Source of the DNA: an archaeon GW2011_AR18
Lineage (GTDB): Archaea; Nanobdellota; Nanobdellia; SCGC-AAA011-G17; GW2011-AR18
NCBI GenBank assembly: GCA_000806155.1
Contig: JWKX01000007.1
Span: forward strand, 1 to 64,000
Direction: 5' to 3'
Length of the DNA: 64,000 nucleotides
Under the pieces are notes generated by a model that saw only the letters and a program-made list of their open reading frames with translations, was not told the DNA's origin and did not search any database. A program made the translations under genes and the position numbers. Of this stretch, positions 34,679 through 43,226 are shown one piece after another. Within the stretch, counting starts at the first letter, position 1. Each line of letters starts with the position of its first letter.

Positions 34679-35282
34679 TCTCTATTGAATCTCTCTCATT
34701 TAATGTTTCTTTCTCAACTTCTATTTTTCCTTTTATCACAAAAATAAATATCCCTTTATTATTATCTGTTTTATAATTGAATTCTTTCTCTTCTGTATAT
34801 TCTCCTATGTATAATTTTGCATCTTGGTTTATCTCTTTATTTACTATTAGATTTAATTCATTTTCTTTTAATTCTATCTTCTTCTGTTCATATTTTGGTT
34901 CTATATCTTCTTCTGATGGTTCTATCCATATCTGTAATAACCTTGTCTCTTTTGTTTTTGATGGATTATATTCTGAATGTGTTATTCCTGTTCCTGCTGA
35001 CATAGTCTGTATTTCATTCTCCTCTATTCTTCCTATATTTTTAATATTGTCTTTGTGTTCTAATGTTCCTTCTAGTATTATTGTTATTATCTCCATATCA
35101 TTGTGATGATGCATTGGAAATCCTTGTAATGGTTGTATTATATCATCATTCAATACTAATAATTTTCCAAATCCTAATCTTTTTGGGTTGTAATAATTTG
35201 AAAAGCTGAAACTATATTTTGTATCTAACCATTCATTCTTAAATTTTCCTCTCTCAGAATTTCTTTGTATTTCTTTTTTCAT
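34617..35282 (-). CDS. Pirin-family protein, apparently truncated at the C-terminus
   Basis: A 221-residue cupin protein. The N-terminal domain has GFPMHHHNDMEIITIILEG (His/Glu metal ligands near 57-63) and MSAGTGITHSEYN near 95, the pirin signature. Pirins act as quercetinases or redox sensors. The last residues (NGKKKEINILLHRTDICIII) do not resemble a pirin end and are read in another frame of the downstream NTPase gene, overlapping it by 62 bases. This suggests loss of the proper 3' end by rearrangement. It lies 18 bases after the FMN reductase gene. Confidence 0.75.
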   Translation of the reverse strand: MKKEIQRNSERGKFKNEWLDTKYSFSFSNYYNPKRLGFGKLLVLNDDIIQPLQGFPMHHHNDMEIITIILEGTLEHKDNIKNIGRIEENEIQTMSAGTGITHSEYNPSKTKETRLLQIWIEPSEEDIEPKYEQKKIELKENELNLIVNKEINQDAKLYIGEYTEEKEFNYKTDNNKGIFIFVIKGKIEVEKETLNERDSIENGKKKEINILLHRTDICIII

Positions 35283-35300
35283 AAATAAAAAATAAAGGAT

Positions 35301-35858
35301 TTATTTCCTCATGTTTTTCATTGTTTCTGCAAATGTATTTAGTTGTTTCAGCATTCCTTCTGCTTTTTCATTTAGATGTTTATTTAATATTTCTCCTTTT
35401 TCATCAAATGCCTGCCACACAAATGGTATGTTTACTTCCTCTCTTATTGGTGTCATTTGTAATTCTACTGATACCTGTCTTAGTTGTTCTACTGCTCTTG
35501 ATCCTCCAACATATCCTCCATAGCTTACGAATGCTACTGGTTTATTGTTCCACTCTTTGTATAAATAATCTATTGCATTTTTTAGTACTGCTGGATATCC
35601 GTGGTTGTATTCTGGTGTTACTATTATATATCCATCTGCTTCACTTATTTTCTCTGACCATTTTTTTGAATGTTCATATGAGTATTCTCCCATGAATGGT
35701 GGTTTTGAATCATTGAACATTGGCAAGTTCCACTCTTTTAGATCTATGATTTCATATTCTGTTTCTTTGTTTTTCTTTGCTATATTTGTTATCCACTTAC
35801 AGACTTTTTCCCCGTTTCTTCCCTCTCTTATGCTTCCTAGTATTATTTGTATTTTCAT
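35301..35858 (-). CDS. NADPH-dependent FMN reductase-like flavoprotein
   Basis: A 185-residue flavodoxin-fold enzyme: LGSIREGRNGEKV at residues 7-19 (phosphate loop), TPEYNHGYPAVLKNAIDYL near 80 (flavin ring contact) and FVSYGGYVGG near 110. The family reduces FMN, quinones, chromate or azo compounds. It is divergent from a PadR repressor gene and is followed closely by the pirin gene, a usual stress/redox pairing. Confidence 0.88.
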   Translation of the reverse strand: MKIQIILGSIREGRNGEKVCKWITNIAKKNKETEYEIIDLKEWNLPMFNDSKPPFMGEYSYEHSKKWSEKISEADGYIIVTPEYNHGYPAVLKNAIDYLYKEWNNKPVAFVSYGGYVGGSRAVEQLRQVSVELQMTPIREEVNIPFVWQAFDEKGEILNKHLNEKAEGMLKQLNTFAETMKNMRK

Positions 35859-35915
35859 AATATTTACCTCATATTTTGTTATTTAAGTTTATAATGCAAA
35901 TATAATATATAAATG

Positions 35916-35953
35916 TATCGGTTATACGATATTAACTTTTAATCATAATGATT
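35916..35953. promoter_or_regulatory. Two dyads between the FMN reductase and padR-like genes
   Basis: TATCG-GTTATA-CGATA at 35916-35931 and AATCAT-A-ATGATT at 35941-35953, both perfect inverted repeats, in the 121-bp divergent promoter region. Their place suggests binding sites for the PadR-like regulator acting on both directions. Function inferred. Confidence 0.45.
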
Positions 35954-35979
35954 ATAAACTTCATCTTCTCTAGTAATAT

Positions 35980-36297
35980 ATGAAAAATAGTTCTTGTGAT
36001 ATGAGAGGTTATCTTAGTTTCATTGTTTTAAGATTATTACATAAGAAAGAGATGTCAGGTGAAGAGATTAGAAAGGAATTAGAAAAAAGAAAAGGCTGCA
36101 AGCCAAGTCCTGGGACTATCTATCCTGTTCTTAAAGATTTGAATAAGAAAGGTTTGATTGTTGAAGTTGATGATAATGGAAAGACTAAAAAATATAAACT
36201 GACAGATAAAGGAAAGAAAGAGATGGATATTGCGACTAAGAAATTTATCTCATTATTCTATGACCTTAAAGAAGATTTTGAAAGATATTTTAAATAA
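35980..36297 (+). CDS. PadR-family transcriptional regulator
   Basis: A 105-residue winged-helix protein: GYLSFIVLRLLHKKEMSGEEIRKEL then PSPGTIYPVLKDLNKKGLIVE (recognition helix and wing) and a short C-terminal helix for dimerisation. PadR proteins repress stress and efflux genes in response to small ligands. It is divergent from the FMN reductase/pirin genes, with two dyads between them. The stop touches the tRNA-Thr(CGU) gene on the other strand. Confidence 0.88.
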   Translation: MKNSSCDMRGYLSFIVLRLLHKKEMSGEEIRKELEKRKGCKPSPGTIYPVLKDLNKKGLIVEVDDNGKTKKYKLTDKGKKEMDIATKKFISLFYDLKEDFERYFK

Positions 36298-36368
36298 GCC
36301 TTTGAAGGGATTTGAACCCTCAACCCTCACTTTACGAAAGTGATGCTATACCATTAAGCTACAAAGGC
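36297..36368 (-). tRNA. tRNA-Thr(CGU)
   Basis: A 72-nt intronless tRNA. Acceptor stem GCCTTTG/CAAAGGC, anticodon stem TCACT/AGTGA with loop TTCGTAA giving CGU, T-arm GAGGG-TTCAAAT-CCCTT. No encoded CCA. It is the only complete tRNA in the window without an intron. Confidence 0.92.
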
Positions 36369-36372
36369 ATTA

Positions 36373-36519
36373 TTATTTATCAGAATTATTTTTTAGTTTC
36401 TTCTGGCAGTTGCTGCATATAGCTTCTAATTTTTTTCCTTTTCTTATGTATGTTCCTCTTATCTTTTCTAGGAATGTGGTCTCTATTTTTTCATTGCATA
36501 CTGTGCATTTTTCTGCCAT
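36373..36519 (-). CDS. 48-residue zinc-ribbon microprotein
   Basis: A short ORF starting MAEKCTVCNEKIE, with a second pair CSNC near residue 35. The CxxC...CxxC spacing is a complete treble-clef/zinc-ribbon. Between them lies a basic RGTYIRKGKKLEA stretch, suggesting nucleic acid binding. It lies just upstream of the tRNA-Thr(CGU) gene on the same strand, and an AT-rich promoter-like region precedes the ATG. Function unknown, but the cysteine pattern makes translation likely. Confidence 0.65.
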   Translation of the reverse strand: MAEKCTVCNEKIETTFLEKIRGTYIRKGKKLEAICSNCQKKLKNNSDK

Positions 36520-36568
36520 ATATTTTAAAATTAGTATTTTTATATAAATTATACCAAAAAGTTTATTA

Positions 36569-36592
36569 ATAGTAAAACACTATGATATTACT
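36569..36592. promoter_or_regulatory. Operator-like dyads before the vapBC-like pair
   Basis: ATAGT-AAAAC-ACTAT (36569-36583) and AGTAA...TTACT (36571-36592) overlap and end at the antitoxin ATG. This is where an autorepressing toxin-antitoxin complex would bind. Inferred from position and symmetry. Confidence 0.45.
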
Positions 36593-36793
36593 ATGACAAC
36601 AACATTGACACTAGAATTTAAAGGAGTAACAGAAGAGATACTCGATACTCTAATTAAAGAAGGATACAGCAAAACAAAATCTGAAGCTGTTAGATATGCT
36701 TTATTACATCTAGCTGAAGAATTAAGTTTGATTAAACCAAGACTGCATACTAAAGCTGAGGAATATGCTTATCACGAAATAAGGAAAAAATAA
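36593..36793 (+). CDS. Ribbon-helix-helix antitoxin (VapB-like)
   Basis: A 66-residue protein whose first 45 residues (TLTLEFKGVTEEILDTLIKEGYSKTKSEAVRYAL) match the ribbon-helix-helix DNA-binding fold; the C-terminal 20 residues are basic and would wrap the toxin. The PIN toxin gene starts two bases after its stop. It should neutralise that toxin and repress the operon through the dyads just upstream. Confidence 0.82.
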   Translation: MTTTLTLEFKGVTEEILDTLIKEGYSKTKSEAVRYALLHLAEELSLIKPRLHTKAEEYAYHEIRKK

Positions 36794-36794
36794 A

Positions 36795-37187
36795 ATGTAT
36801 CTTGACGTAGATATTTTATTAGCTCTAATTAAAGAAAAAGATTTTCATAGAGAATATGCTAAAAAAATAATTTCTTTAAAAGAAGATAAATATACCTCTG
36901 TAATTAGTTTAATAGAACTCGAGATAGTTATTAAGAGAGAAGTTAGTGATATATTGAGTATGGAATTGGATAAGGTATTAATTAAAATATTGCCAGAACT
37001 AAGAATTGTTGATTGTGATAATGAAATATTTAATAAAAGTCTAGACTTAAGAAAAAAATTTAATCTTGGAATATTTGATTCTATTCACGCAGCAACTTCA
37101 TTGAAATTTGATAAGCGTATAGCATCAACAGATCATATGTTTGAAAAAGTTAAAGGCTTGGTTGTTGTTAAAACTATTATAAATTAA
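36795..37187 (+). CDS. PIN-domain toxin (VapC-like)
   Basis: A 130-residue PIN-domain ribonuclease. The acidic set is Asp4/Asp6 (YLDVD), Glu in SLIELE near residue 42, Asp in GIFDSIHAA near 95, and Asp in ASTDHMF near 114. PIN toxins cleave tRNA or rRNA and are blocked by the paired antitoxin. It follows the ribbon-helix-helix gene by two bases. Complete active site; probably functional. Confidence 0.85.
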   Translation: MYLDVDILLALIKEKDFHREYAKKIISLKEDKYTSVISLIELEIVIKREVSDILSMELDKVLIKILPELRIVDCDNEIFNKSLDLRKKFNLGIFDSIHAATSLKFDKRIASTDHMFEKVKGLVVVKTIIN

Positions 37188-37255
37188 GTTGGTAAACTTT
37201 ACCATAAAATTTTAGATTCAATTAACTTTATAAACATTTTATTAATAGTAATTAT

Positions 37256-39037
37256 ATGAGAAAAGTAGCAGTTATTGTTGAAAGGCAGAAATGTTATCCT
37301 AATAAATGCCAGCACGAATGCATGAAGTATGATCCTGTTAACAAAGCTGGCGGTCAAGGTTTCCATCTTAGTCCTATTCATGGTAAATCTGAAATTGATG
37401 AGGAAGTTGCTTCTGAGATGCATAAGATTTGTGCTAAGAAATGTCCTTTCCAGGCTATTCATATTGTTAATCTTCCTGAAAAACTTAAAGAAGATCCTAT
37501 TAATCGTTTTGGTCAAAACCAATTTGAATTATATTCTTTGCCTATTATAAAACCTAATCTTACTGTTGGTGTTATTGGTAAGAACGGTATTGGTAAATCA
37601 ACTGCTTTAGAAATTTTATCAGGTAATGTTGTCCCTAATCTTGGAGAATTTAATTCTAAACCCGAATACTCAAAAATTATCTCTAAATATTCTACTAGGT
37701 CTTTTGGTGATTATTTCAAAAAATTATCTAATAAGGAATTAAGAATAAGTTACAAGCCTCAGAGAGTTGAGATGTTAGCAACTATATACAAAGGTCATAA
37801 AGTTTTTGATCTATTAAAAAAAGTTGATGAAAAAAATCAATTAGATCTAGTTATGAAAGAATTAGAGTTAGAAGATCTTAAGGATCATATGATTGAAGAA
37901 TTATCTGGTGGTGAATTACAAAGAACTGCTATTGCTGCTTGTCTTTTAAAAAAAGCTGATGTTTATTATTTTGATGAGCCAACTTCATTTTTAGATATCA
38001 CTCACAGGATTAAAGCAGCTAGAATTATTAGACATTTAGCAGAAAATCATTCTGTTGTTGTAGTTGAGCATGATCTAGCAACTCTTGATTATATCTCTGA
38101 TGAGATTCAGATTGTTTATGGTGAACCTGCTTGTTATGGTATTTTTTCACAATCAAAAGCTGTGCGTAGAGGTATTAATGAGTACATGGATGGTTACTTG
38201 CCTGATGAGAATATTAGGTTTAGGAATTATCCTATTAAATTTTTTGAAAGGCCTCAGGATACTGTATTATCTAAAACTATTTTAGCTGAATTCCCTTTTT
38301 TAGAAAAGAAGTTTGAAACTTTTAAATTAAAAGTTAATGAAGTTAAATTACATCGTGGTGAAGTATTGACTATCATGGGTTCTAATGGTCTTGGCAAGTC
38401 TACTTTTTTAAAAATGATTTCTGGTGTTTTAAAACCTGATAATATTGATATTCAGAATTTAAAGATAAGTTACAAGCCACAGTATTTAGAATTTAATATT
38501 GATGGTAATGTTGAATCTTATTTGCGTAGTATTGCAGATTCTGAGTTTGATTCTGGCTGGTACAAAACTAACATTTTAGAAAAACTTAATGTTCAGAATA
38601 TTTTGAATAATGAAATTAAGAAATTATCTGGTGGAGAATTACAAAAGATGCATATTGTTGCTTGTCTGACTAACCCCACTGCTGAATTGATTGCTATGGA
38701 TGAACCCTCTGCTTTTATTGATGTTGAGGATCGTCTGAAAGTTGCTGAAATTATTAGAGATTATGTTATGATGAAGGATATTGCAGCAATTGTTGTTGAT
38801 CATGATATTCAGTTTATTGATTACTTAGCAGATTCTATGATTATATTTGAAGGAATTCCAACTAAGGAAGGTCATGTTTCTAGTACATTATCTAAAAGAG
38901 ATGGTATGAACAGAATATTAACAAATTTGGATATTACTTATAGACGAGATAAAGAAACAGGAAGACCTAGAATAAATAAACCTGGTTCTCAACTAGATCA
39001 GGAGCAGAGACGTAAGGGAGAATATTATTATACTTAA
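37256..39037 (+). CDS. Ribosome recycling factor ABCE1 (RNase L inhibitor homologue)
   Basis: A 593-residue twin ATPase that splits ribosomes after termination. The N-terminal iron-sulfur domain has CYPNKCQHECMKYDP near residues 13-27 and CAKKCPFQAI near 61-70. The first nucleotide domain has GKNGIGKS near 107 and LSGGELQRTAIA near 218; the second has GSNGLGKS near 374 and LSGGELQKMHIVA near 467, with the hinge between them. Universal in archaea. The 3' end overlaps the convergent thymidylate kinase gene by four bases. Confidence 0.95.
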   Translation: MRKVAVIVERQKCYPNKCQHECMKYDPVNKAGGQGFHLSPIHGKSEIDEEVASEMHKICAKKCPFQAIHIVNLPEKLKEDPINRFGQNQFELYSLPIIKPNLTVGVIGKNGIGKSTALEILSGNVVPNLGEFNSKPEYSKIISKYSTRSFGDYFKKLSNKELRISYKPQRVEMLATIYKGHKVFDLLKKVDEKNQLDLVMKELELEDLKDHMIEELSGGELQRTAIAACLLKKADVYYFDEPTSFLDITHRIKAARIIRHLAENHSVVVVEHDLATLDYISDEIQIVYGEPACYGIFSQSKAVRRGINEYMDGYLPDENIRFRNYPIKFFERPQDTVLSKTILAEFPFLEKKFETFKLKVNEVKLHRGEVLTIMGSNGLGKSTFLKMISGVLKPDNIDIQNLKISYKPQYLEFNIDGNVESYLRSIADSEFDSGWYKTNILEKLNVQNILNNEIKKLSGGELQKMHIVACLTNPTAELIAMDEPSAFIDVEDRLKVAEIIRDYVMMKDIAAIVVDHDIQFIDYLADSMIIFEGIPTKEGHVSSTLSKRDGMNRILTNLDITYRRDKETGRPRINKPGSQLDQEQRRKGEYYYT

Positions 39038-39696
39038 TTTAAAAATTTTTTTGTTAAATTATATACTTCTTCATGTATATCATCAATACTTCTAATGCCT
39101 GAATCTTTTGATGCACAATTTACTAGATTCCAATGTTTATATTTTCCTGCTAAACTTATATATGCTTCAACTACTCTTTGTTGAAAATCCCTATCACTTT
39201 CATGACCATCTTGTTTTTCTCCTCTTCCTTCTAATAATTTTTTTGATTCTTCTAAGGGCATATATAAATAAATAACTAAATCTGATCTTGGAATTCCTAA
39301 TTGTCCATGTTCAGTATAAAGTAACCATTCTAAAAATTCTCCTCTTTCTTTTTCATTTTTTATTTTTGCACTTTGAAATCCCATATTAGATTCTATATAT
39401 CTATTACATAGAACATTTGTCCCAGATTCTAAGGATTGTCTAATGCTTGGTGCTGCTTGTTGTCTGTCTAATGCATATAATAATGAAGCCATTTTTGGAT
39501 TTATATTAACTGGATTTCCAAATTCTCCATTTAAATATTGTTTAACCATTTTACCAAAATGTGTTTCATATTGAGGAAAAGAATATGTCATAAGTGGAAA
39601 ATTTTCAGAAATTAAACGAGCTGTTAATTTATCTGATTGTGTTTTTTTACCTACAGCATCTCCACCATCAAATACGATTAATTTACCTTTTTTCAT
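39034..39696 (-). CDS. tmk: Thymidylate kinase
   Basis: A 220-residue P-loop kinase turning dTMP into dTDP. The loop reads GGDAVGKKTQ at residues 11-20, with Lys in place of the usual Ser/Thr, seen in other variants of this family. ALDRQQAAP near 75 and CNRYIESNMGFQ near 96 give the DRx and nucleoside-binding motifs, and EGRGEKQDGHESD is the lid. It opens a cluster of deoxynucleotide genes that continues on the other strand. Confidence 0.88.
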   Translation of the reverse strand: MKKGKLIVFDGGDAVGKKTQSDKLTARLISENFPLMTYSFPQYETHFGKMVKQYLNGEFGNPVNINPKMASLLYALDRQQAAPSIRQSLESGTNVLCNRYIESNMGFQSAKIKNEKERGEFLEWLLYTEHGQLGIPRSDLVIYLYMPLEESKKLLEGRGEKQDGHESDRDFQQRVVEAYISLAGKYKHWNLVNCASKDSGIRSIDDIHEEVYNLTKKFLN

Positions 39697-39815
39697 TTTA
39701 ATTTATTTATCTCTCTTTAATTTATAAATATTTATGTATATTTGAAGCTATTTTTAATTGAAAACTATATTTATATTATCTAAATGTTTTTATAGGAGTT
39801 ATATTAAAAATTTTT

Positions 39816-41483
39816 ATGGTAAAAAAGTTTCTTTCTATTAATGAAGTGCCAGTAGAAATAAAAGAAAAATTATCAAGATATGTTACAAATGTTGGTGGTA
39901 ATACTTTTGTTATTCATGGATTACCTTCAGAACTTACTGGTGGGCTTTTAGCAAGATATTCTAGAGCTCAAACAGGGTTACAACTTACTTTATTAAATGA
40001 GTTCTTAGACGATAACGGTGAACCGTCTGCACAACGTGGTTCTGCTCTTATGGATCGTGTTCTAAATGCATTTGGTGATGATTCTGTTGGTGAATTGGAG
40101 GGAACGCATGTTGGTATTGAAGATATATCTCAGTTAGCAACTAAATGGATTGAAGATAGAAGGATTGGCGGCTCTCCTATTGAACAGTCTACACGTTATG
40201 TAAAATATGATGTAAAAGACGAAAATGGAAGATGGAGATATTTAAGACCTACAGAAATTATGCAATCAGGTCTCGGTGACAAATTTGAAAGTGTTAATAA
40301 TCGTGCTTTTGATGTTTATCAAAAAGGTGTAAAGGGTTTAGTTGATCATTTTAAACAGGAATTTCCAAGAAGTAAACAGACTCTAGAAGTTGATAGGTAT
40401 GAAACAAGGGTAAAAGTTGGAGAAGCTGATTTAATAAATGATGAAGAAAGAAAAGCTTTTGATTTAGCTTATAATTTTACTATTAGATGTGCAGCTTTGG
40501 ATGTTGGAAGATGTGTCTTACCTTCATCAACTTTAACACACATAGGTCTTTTCGGGAATGGCAGATTTTATACAAGTTTGTTAAATTTTTTGAAAAGTAA
40601 TGAATTAGAAGAGGCACAGTCTAGAGCTAGTGATTTAGAATTAGAATTAAATAAAGTTATCCCAACATTTATAAAAAGAAATAAGGCTAATCCGCAATCT
40701 GCACAAATAAATACTGCAATGAAAGAAGTAGCTTCAGAGTTATTTAGGGATATAGTACCTACTGGGGATAAGGTTACACTATTGTCTAGAAGTAATGAAT
40801 ATATAAATGAAGTTCTCGCTTCTGCTTTATTTTCATATACAAATGTCTCTATGCCGCAAATTATGAATAGGTTAGGAGAAATTTCTGAAGAAAGGAAATT
40901 AGAGTTATTAAATTTATATAAAGGTAAAAGAGAATCAAGACGCGATAGAACTGGAAGGGGTATTGAAGCTGGTTATCCTTTGACGTTTGATTTAGTTGGA
41001 GGATTTGCAGAATATCGTGATCTTGAGAGACATAGAATGTTAACTCAACAGAGACAGGATCTAACTACAGAATTAGGTTTTATTCTTCCTCCAGAAATGA
41101 GTGTGATTGGTTTAGAAGGTGAAGTTAATGAAGTTGTAGGTATGATGGATGATCTTAATAGTGATATTAGACATGCTGGATTAATTCAAGCAGGGCAATA
41201 TGCTACGTTATTTAATCATCGTATGAGATTTATGTTAGGTATGAACTTAAGAGCATTCCAACATTTAAGTGAATTAAGAACACAACCAGCAGGACACTTT
41301 AGTTATCGTAGTATGGTTATGGAAATGGCAAATGCTGTTACTGAACTATATCCATGGGCTAAAACTTTTTATAATTTCGTAGATTATTCTGATCCTGGAA
41401 ATAAAATATCTAGAGCAACTGAACAATCAAAAATCTCAGGAAGAAATTTGGCAAGTGGAGTAGACGCAAGTTTAGATATCTAG
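39816..41483 (+). CDS. Double ThyX-like flavin-dependent thymidylate synthase
   Basis: A 555-residue protein that reads as two ThyX-type halves. The N-terminal half has GDDSVGELEGTHVGIEDIS and GGSPIEQSTRYV, but the RHR motif is EDRR. The C-terminal half has EYRDLERHRMLTQQRQDL, with the RHR motif, and MNLRAFQHLSELRTQP, the ThyX C-terminal signature. ThyX makes dTMP from dUMP with FAD and methylene-THF. A normal ThyX is about 230 residues and acts as a tetramer, so this is a fused pair with one half diverged. It lies between thymidylate kinase and dCTP deaminase genes. Activity inferred. Confidence 0.72.
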   Translation: MVKKFLSINEVPVEIKEKLSRYVTNVGGNTFVIHGLPSELTGGLLARYSRAQTGLQLTLLNEFLDDNGEPSAQRGSALMDRVLNAFGDDSVGELEGTHVGIEDISQLATKWIEDRRIGGSPIEQSTRYVKYDVKDENGRWRYLRPTEIMQSGLGDKFESVNNRAFDVYQKGVKGLVDHFKQEFPRSKQTLEVDRYETRVKVGEADLINDEERKAFDLAYNFTIRCAALDVGRCVLPSSTLTHIGLFGNGRFYTSLLNFLKSNELEEAQSRASDLELELNKVIPTFIKRNKANPQSAQINTAMKEVASELFRDIVPTGDKVTLLSRSNEYINEVLASALFSYTNVSMPQIMNRLGEISEERKLELLNLYKGKRESRRDRTGRGIEAGYPLTFDLVGGFAEYRDLERHRMLTQQRQDLTTELGFILPPEMSVIGLEGEVNEVVGMMDDLNSDIRHAGLIQAGQYATLFNHRMRFMLGMNLRAFQHLSELRTQPAGHFSYRSMVMEMANAVTELYPWAKTFYNFVDYSDPGNKISRATEQSKISGRNLASGVDASLDI

Positions 41484-41548
41484 ATCTTTTAAAAAGTATA
41501 TTAAGAATAATAGAAGTTTTTATAAATGTATTATTGAAAGTTTTTATT

Positions 41549-42649
41549 ATGTTATTTTCAGATACTAGCAAAGGAGCACTTCCATACCAGTATATTAAAT
41601 CTTTAATAAGTTCCAGAGCAATAAAGTTTAACACGCCTGTTGATGATGCTAAATTAGAAGATCAATTGCAATCTGCTACTTTAGATAGTAGAATTGGTGA
41701 TACTATATATAGGGTAGATGGTTTTCATCCTCCTTCGAGTAACGAAACTGTTGAGCAAGTTTTAAGAAACTCTACTTTATATAGTTGGGATATAAGTTCG
41801 TCAAATCCTAATCCTGTTGAAAGAACTCCGGTAAAATATGTAGTCAAATTAAATGAACATCCTGATTTGCCATCTGTAATATATGGTGGTGCTGATACTA
41901 AAAGTACTGGTGGAAGAAATTTTTTCAGATGCAAACTTGTTGTTGATAATCATGATAGATATAATGAAATCCCTGCAGGTTATTCTGGTCCGTTATTTAT
42001 GGAGTTCTCTTCTATGGCTTTTTTAGAAGTTTTAAGAAGTGGAGATCCGTTATTGCAGATAAGATTTTATAATGGTGATGCGCGTGTTCCAGATAAGGAA
42101 TTAAGGGAACTACAAACATTAAAACCTTTAGTCTTTGATAAGAGTGATAATCCAATGCCTGCTAATAGGCGCTTAATTAATAATGGTTTAGTATTGACTC
42201 TGGATGTAGAAAGTGATGTTGTTGGATATAATGCTAGGCCTAACCACAAGCCTATTTTATATGGTGTTAAAGGTAATGCTAAAAAATGGGATTATTGGAG
42301 TGAATTAAGGAGTACAAGTGATGGGCTTTTATACACTCAGCTTAGTGATAAATTAATCTTGGCTACTAAGGAAAGTGTTTCAATACCAGATCATCTTGCT
42401 GCAAGAATGAGACAATATGATCAATCAATTACGGGAGATGATAAAACAAATGAAGCAGGGTATTTCGACTCCAATTTTAGTGGTTATGGTGTGTTAGAAT
42501 ATGTTCCTTCTTTTGATGGTAGGGTTTTAAGAGATGGTATGCCTATAGCAGTTTTAGAAGTTGAAAGGCTTATAGAACCCACAAAAAAACCTTATAATGG
42601 TAATTATCAAAAGCAGAAAGGTCCGAAATTGGCAAAACAATTCTATTAG
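41549..42649 (+). CDS. dcd: Long (two-domain) dCTP deaminase-like protein
   Basis: A 366-residue protein in the double-length Dcd family: LDSRIGDTIYRV near residue 46 opens the first dUTPase-like fold, and RMRQYDQSITGDDKTNEAGYFDSNFSGYGVLEYV near 290 plus DGMPIAVLEVERL near 335 form the second. The family turns dCTP into dUTP or dUMP for dTMP synthesis. I chose the ATG at 41549 because TTTATAAA lies about 27 bases upstream; a TTG 15 bases earlier is in frame. It follows the ThyX-like gene, so dUMP supply and dTMP synthesis are adjacent. Confidence 0.82.
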   Translation: MLFSDTSKGALPYQYIKSLISSRAIKFNTPVDDAKLEDQLQSATLDSRIGDTIYRVDGFHPPSSNETVEQVLRNSTLYSWDISSSNPNPVERTPVKYVVKLNEHPDLPSVIYGGADTKSTGGRNFFRCKLVVDNHDRYNEIPAGYSGPLFMEFSSMAFLEVLRSGDPLLQIRFYNGDARVPDKELRELQTLKPLVFDKSDNPMPANRRLINNGLVLTLDVESDVVGYNARPNHKPILYGVKGNAKKWDYWSELRSTSDGLLYTQLSDKLILATKESVSIPDHLAARMRQYDQSITGDDKTNEAGYFDSNFSGYGVLEYVPSFDGRVLRDGMPIAVLEVERLIEPTKKPYNGNYQKQKGPKLAKQFY

Positions 42650-42711
42650 TTCTGTCTAAAATAATCATAACCTTTTTTTCTGATAAATCTTTATAAATAC
42701 TAATCTTAATT

Positions 42712-42759
42712 TTACTATATCTTGTGTTTGAACCAATATGAAATCACAATATATGGTAT
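42712..42759. promoter_or_regulatory. Two NrdR-box-like sites upstream of nrdR-nrdJ
   Basis: Box 1 at 42712-42727 contains CTATATCTTGTGT, and box 2 at 42744-42759 contains CACAATATATGGT. Each matches the bacterial NrdR consensus ACACWATATNTTGTGT at 13 of 16 positions. They start 32 bp apart, about three helical turns, the spacing NrdR needs for paired binding. A TATA box near 42691-42697 puts the transcription start at or beside box 1, so binding would block the operon. The NrdR gene itself starts 14 bases downstream. Confidence 0.7.
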
Positions 42760-42773
42760 TATAAAGGTATAAC

Positions 42774-43223
42774 ATGAAATGTACATTTTGCAATAATTCA
42801 GAGACTAAAGTGCTTGATTCTAGAGAGTCAGATGATCTTACTAGAAGAAGGCGTGAGTGTTTGAAATGCGAAAAACGTTTTACTACATATGAAAGAGTTG
42901 AATCAGTTCCTGTTTATATCATCAAGAAGGATGGTTCAAGAGAACTTTTTGATAGAGAGAAATTAAGGAAGGGTTTAATCAAATCTTGTGAAAAACGTCC
43001 AGTATCAATTGATGAAATAGAAAATGTAATAAACAGGATTGAATCGAAAATGAGATTGTCTGATAGTACAGAGATTTCAAGCAAACAAGTAGGTGAAGAA
43101 GTAATGAATCAATTAAAATCTTTGGATAAAATCGCATATATCCGTTTCGCTTCTGTCTATCGTGATTTTGCTGATATTGAAGATTTTAAGAAAGAAATAA
43201 AAATATTGAATAGGGTGGTGTGA
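42774..43223 (+). CDS. nrdR: Transcriptional repressor NrdR
   Basis: A 149-residue regulator of ribonucleotide reductase genes. The zinc ribbon is CTFC/CLKC in the first 32 residues with RRRRECLKCEKRFTTYERV, and the ATP-cone domain follows (IIKKDGSRELFDREKLRKGL). It senses ATP/dATP and represses nrd promoters when dATP is high. Mainly bacterial, so probably acquired. It is three bases upstream of the reductase gene and has two NrdR-box-like sites ahead of it, so autoregulation is likely. Confidence 0.93.
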   Translation: MKCTFCNNSETKVLDSRESDDLTRRRRECLKCEKRFTTYERVESVPVYIIKKDGSRELFDREKLRKGLIKSCEKRPVSIDEIENVINRIESKMRLSDSTEISSKQVGEEVMNQLKSLDKIAYIRFASVYRDFADIEDFKKEIKILNRVV

Positions 43224-43226
43224 ATA

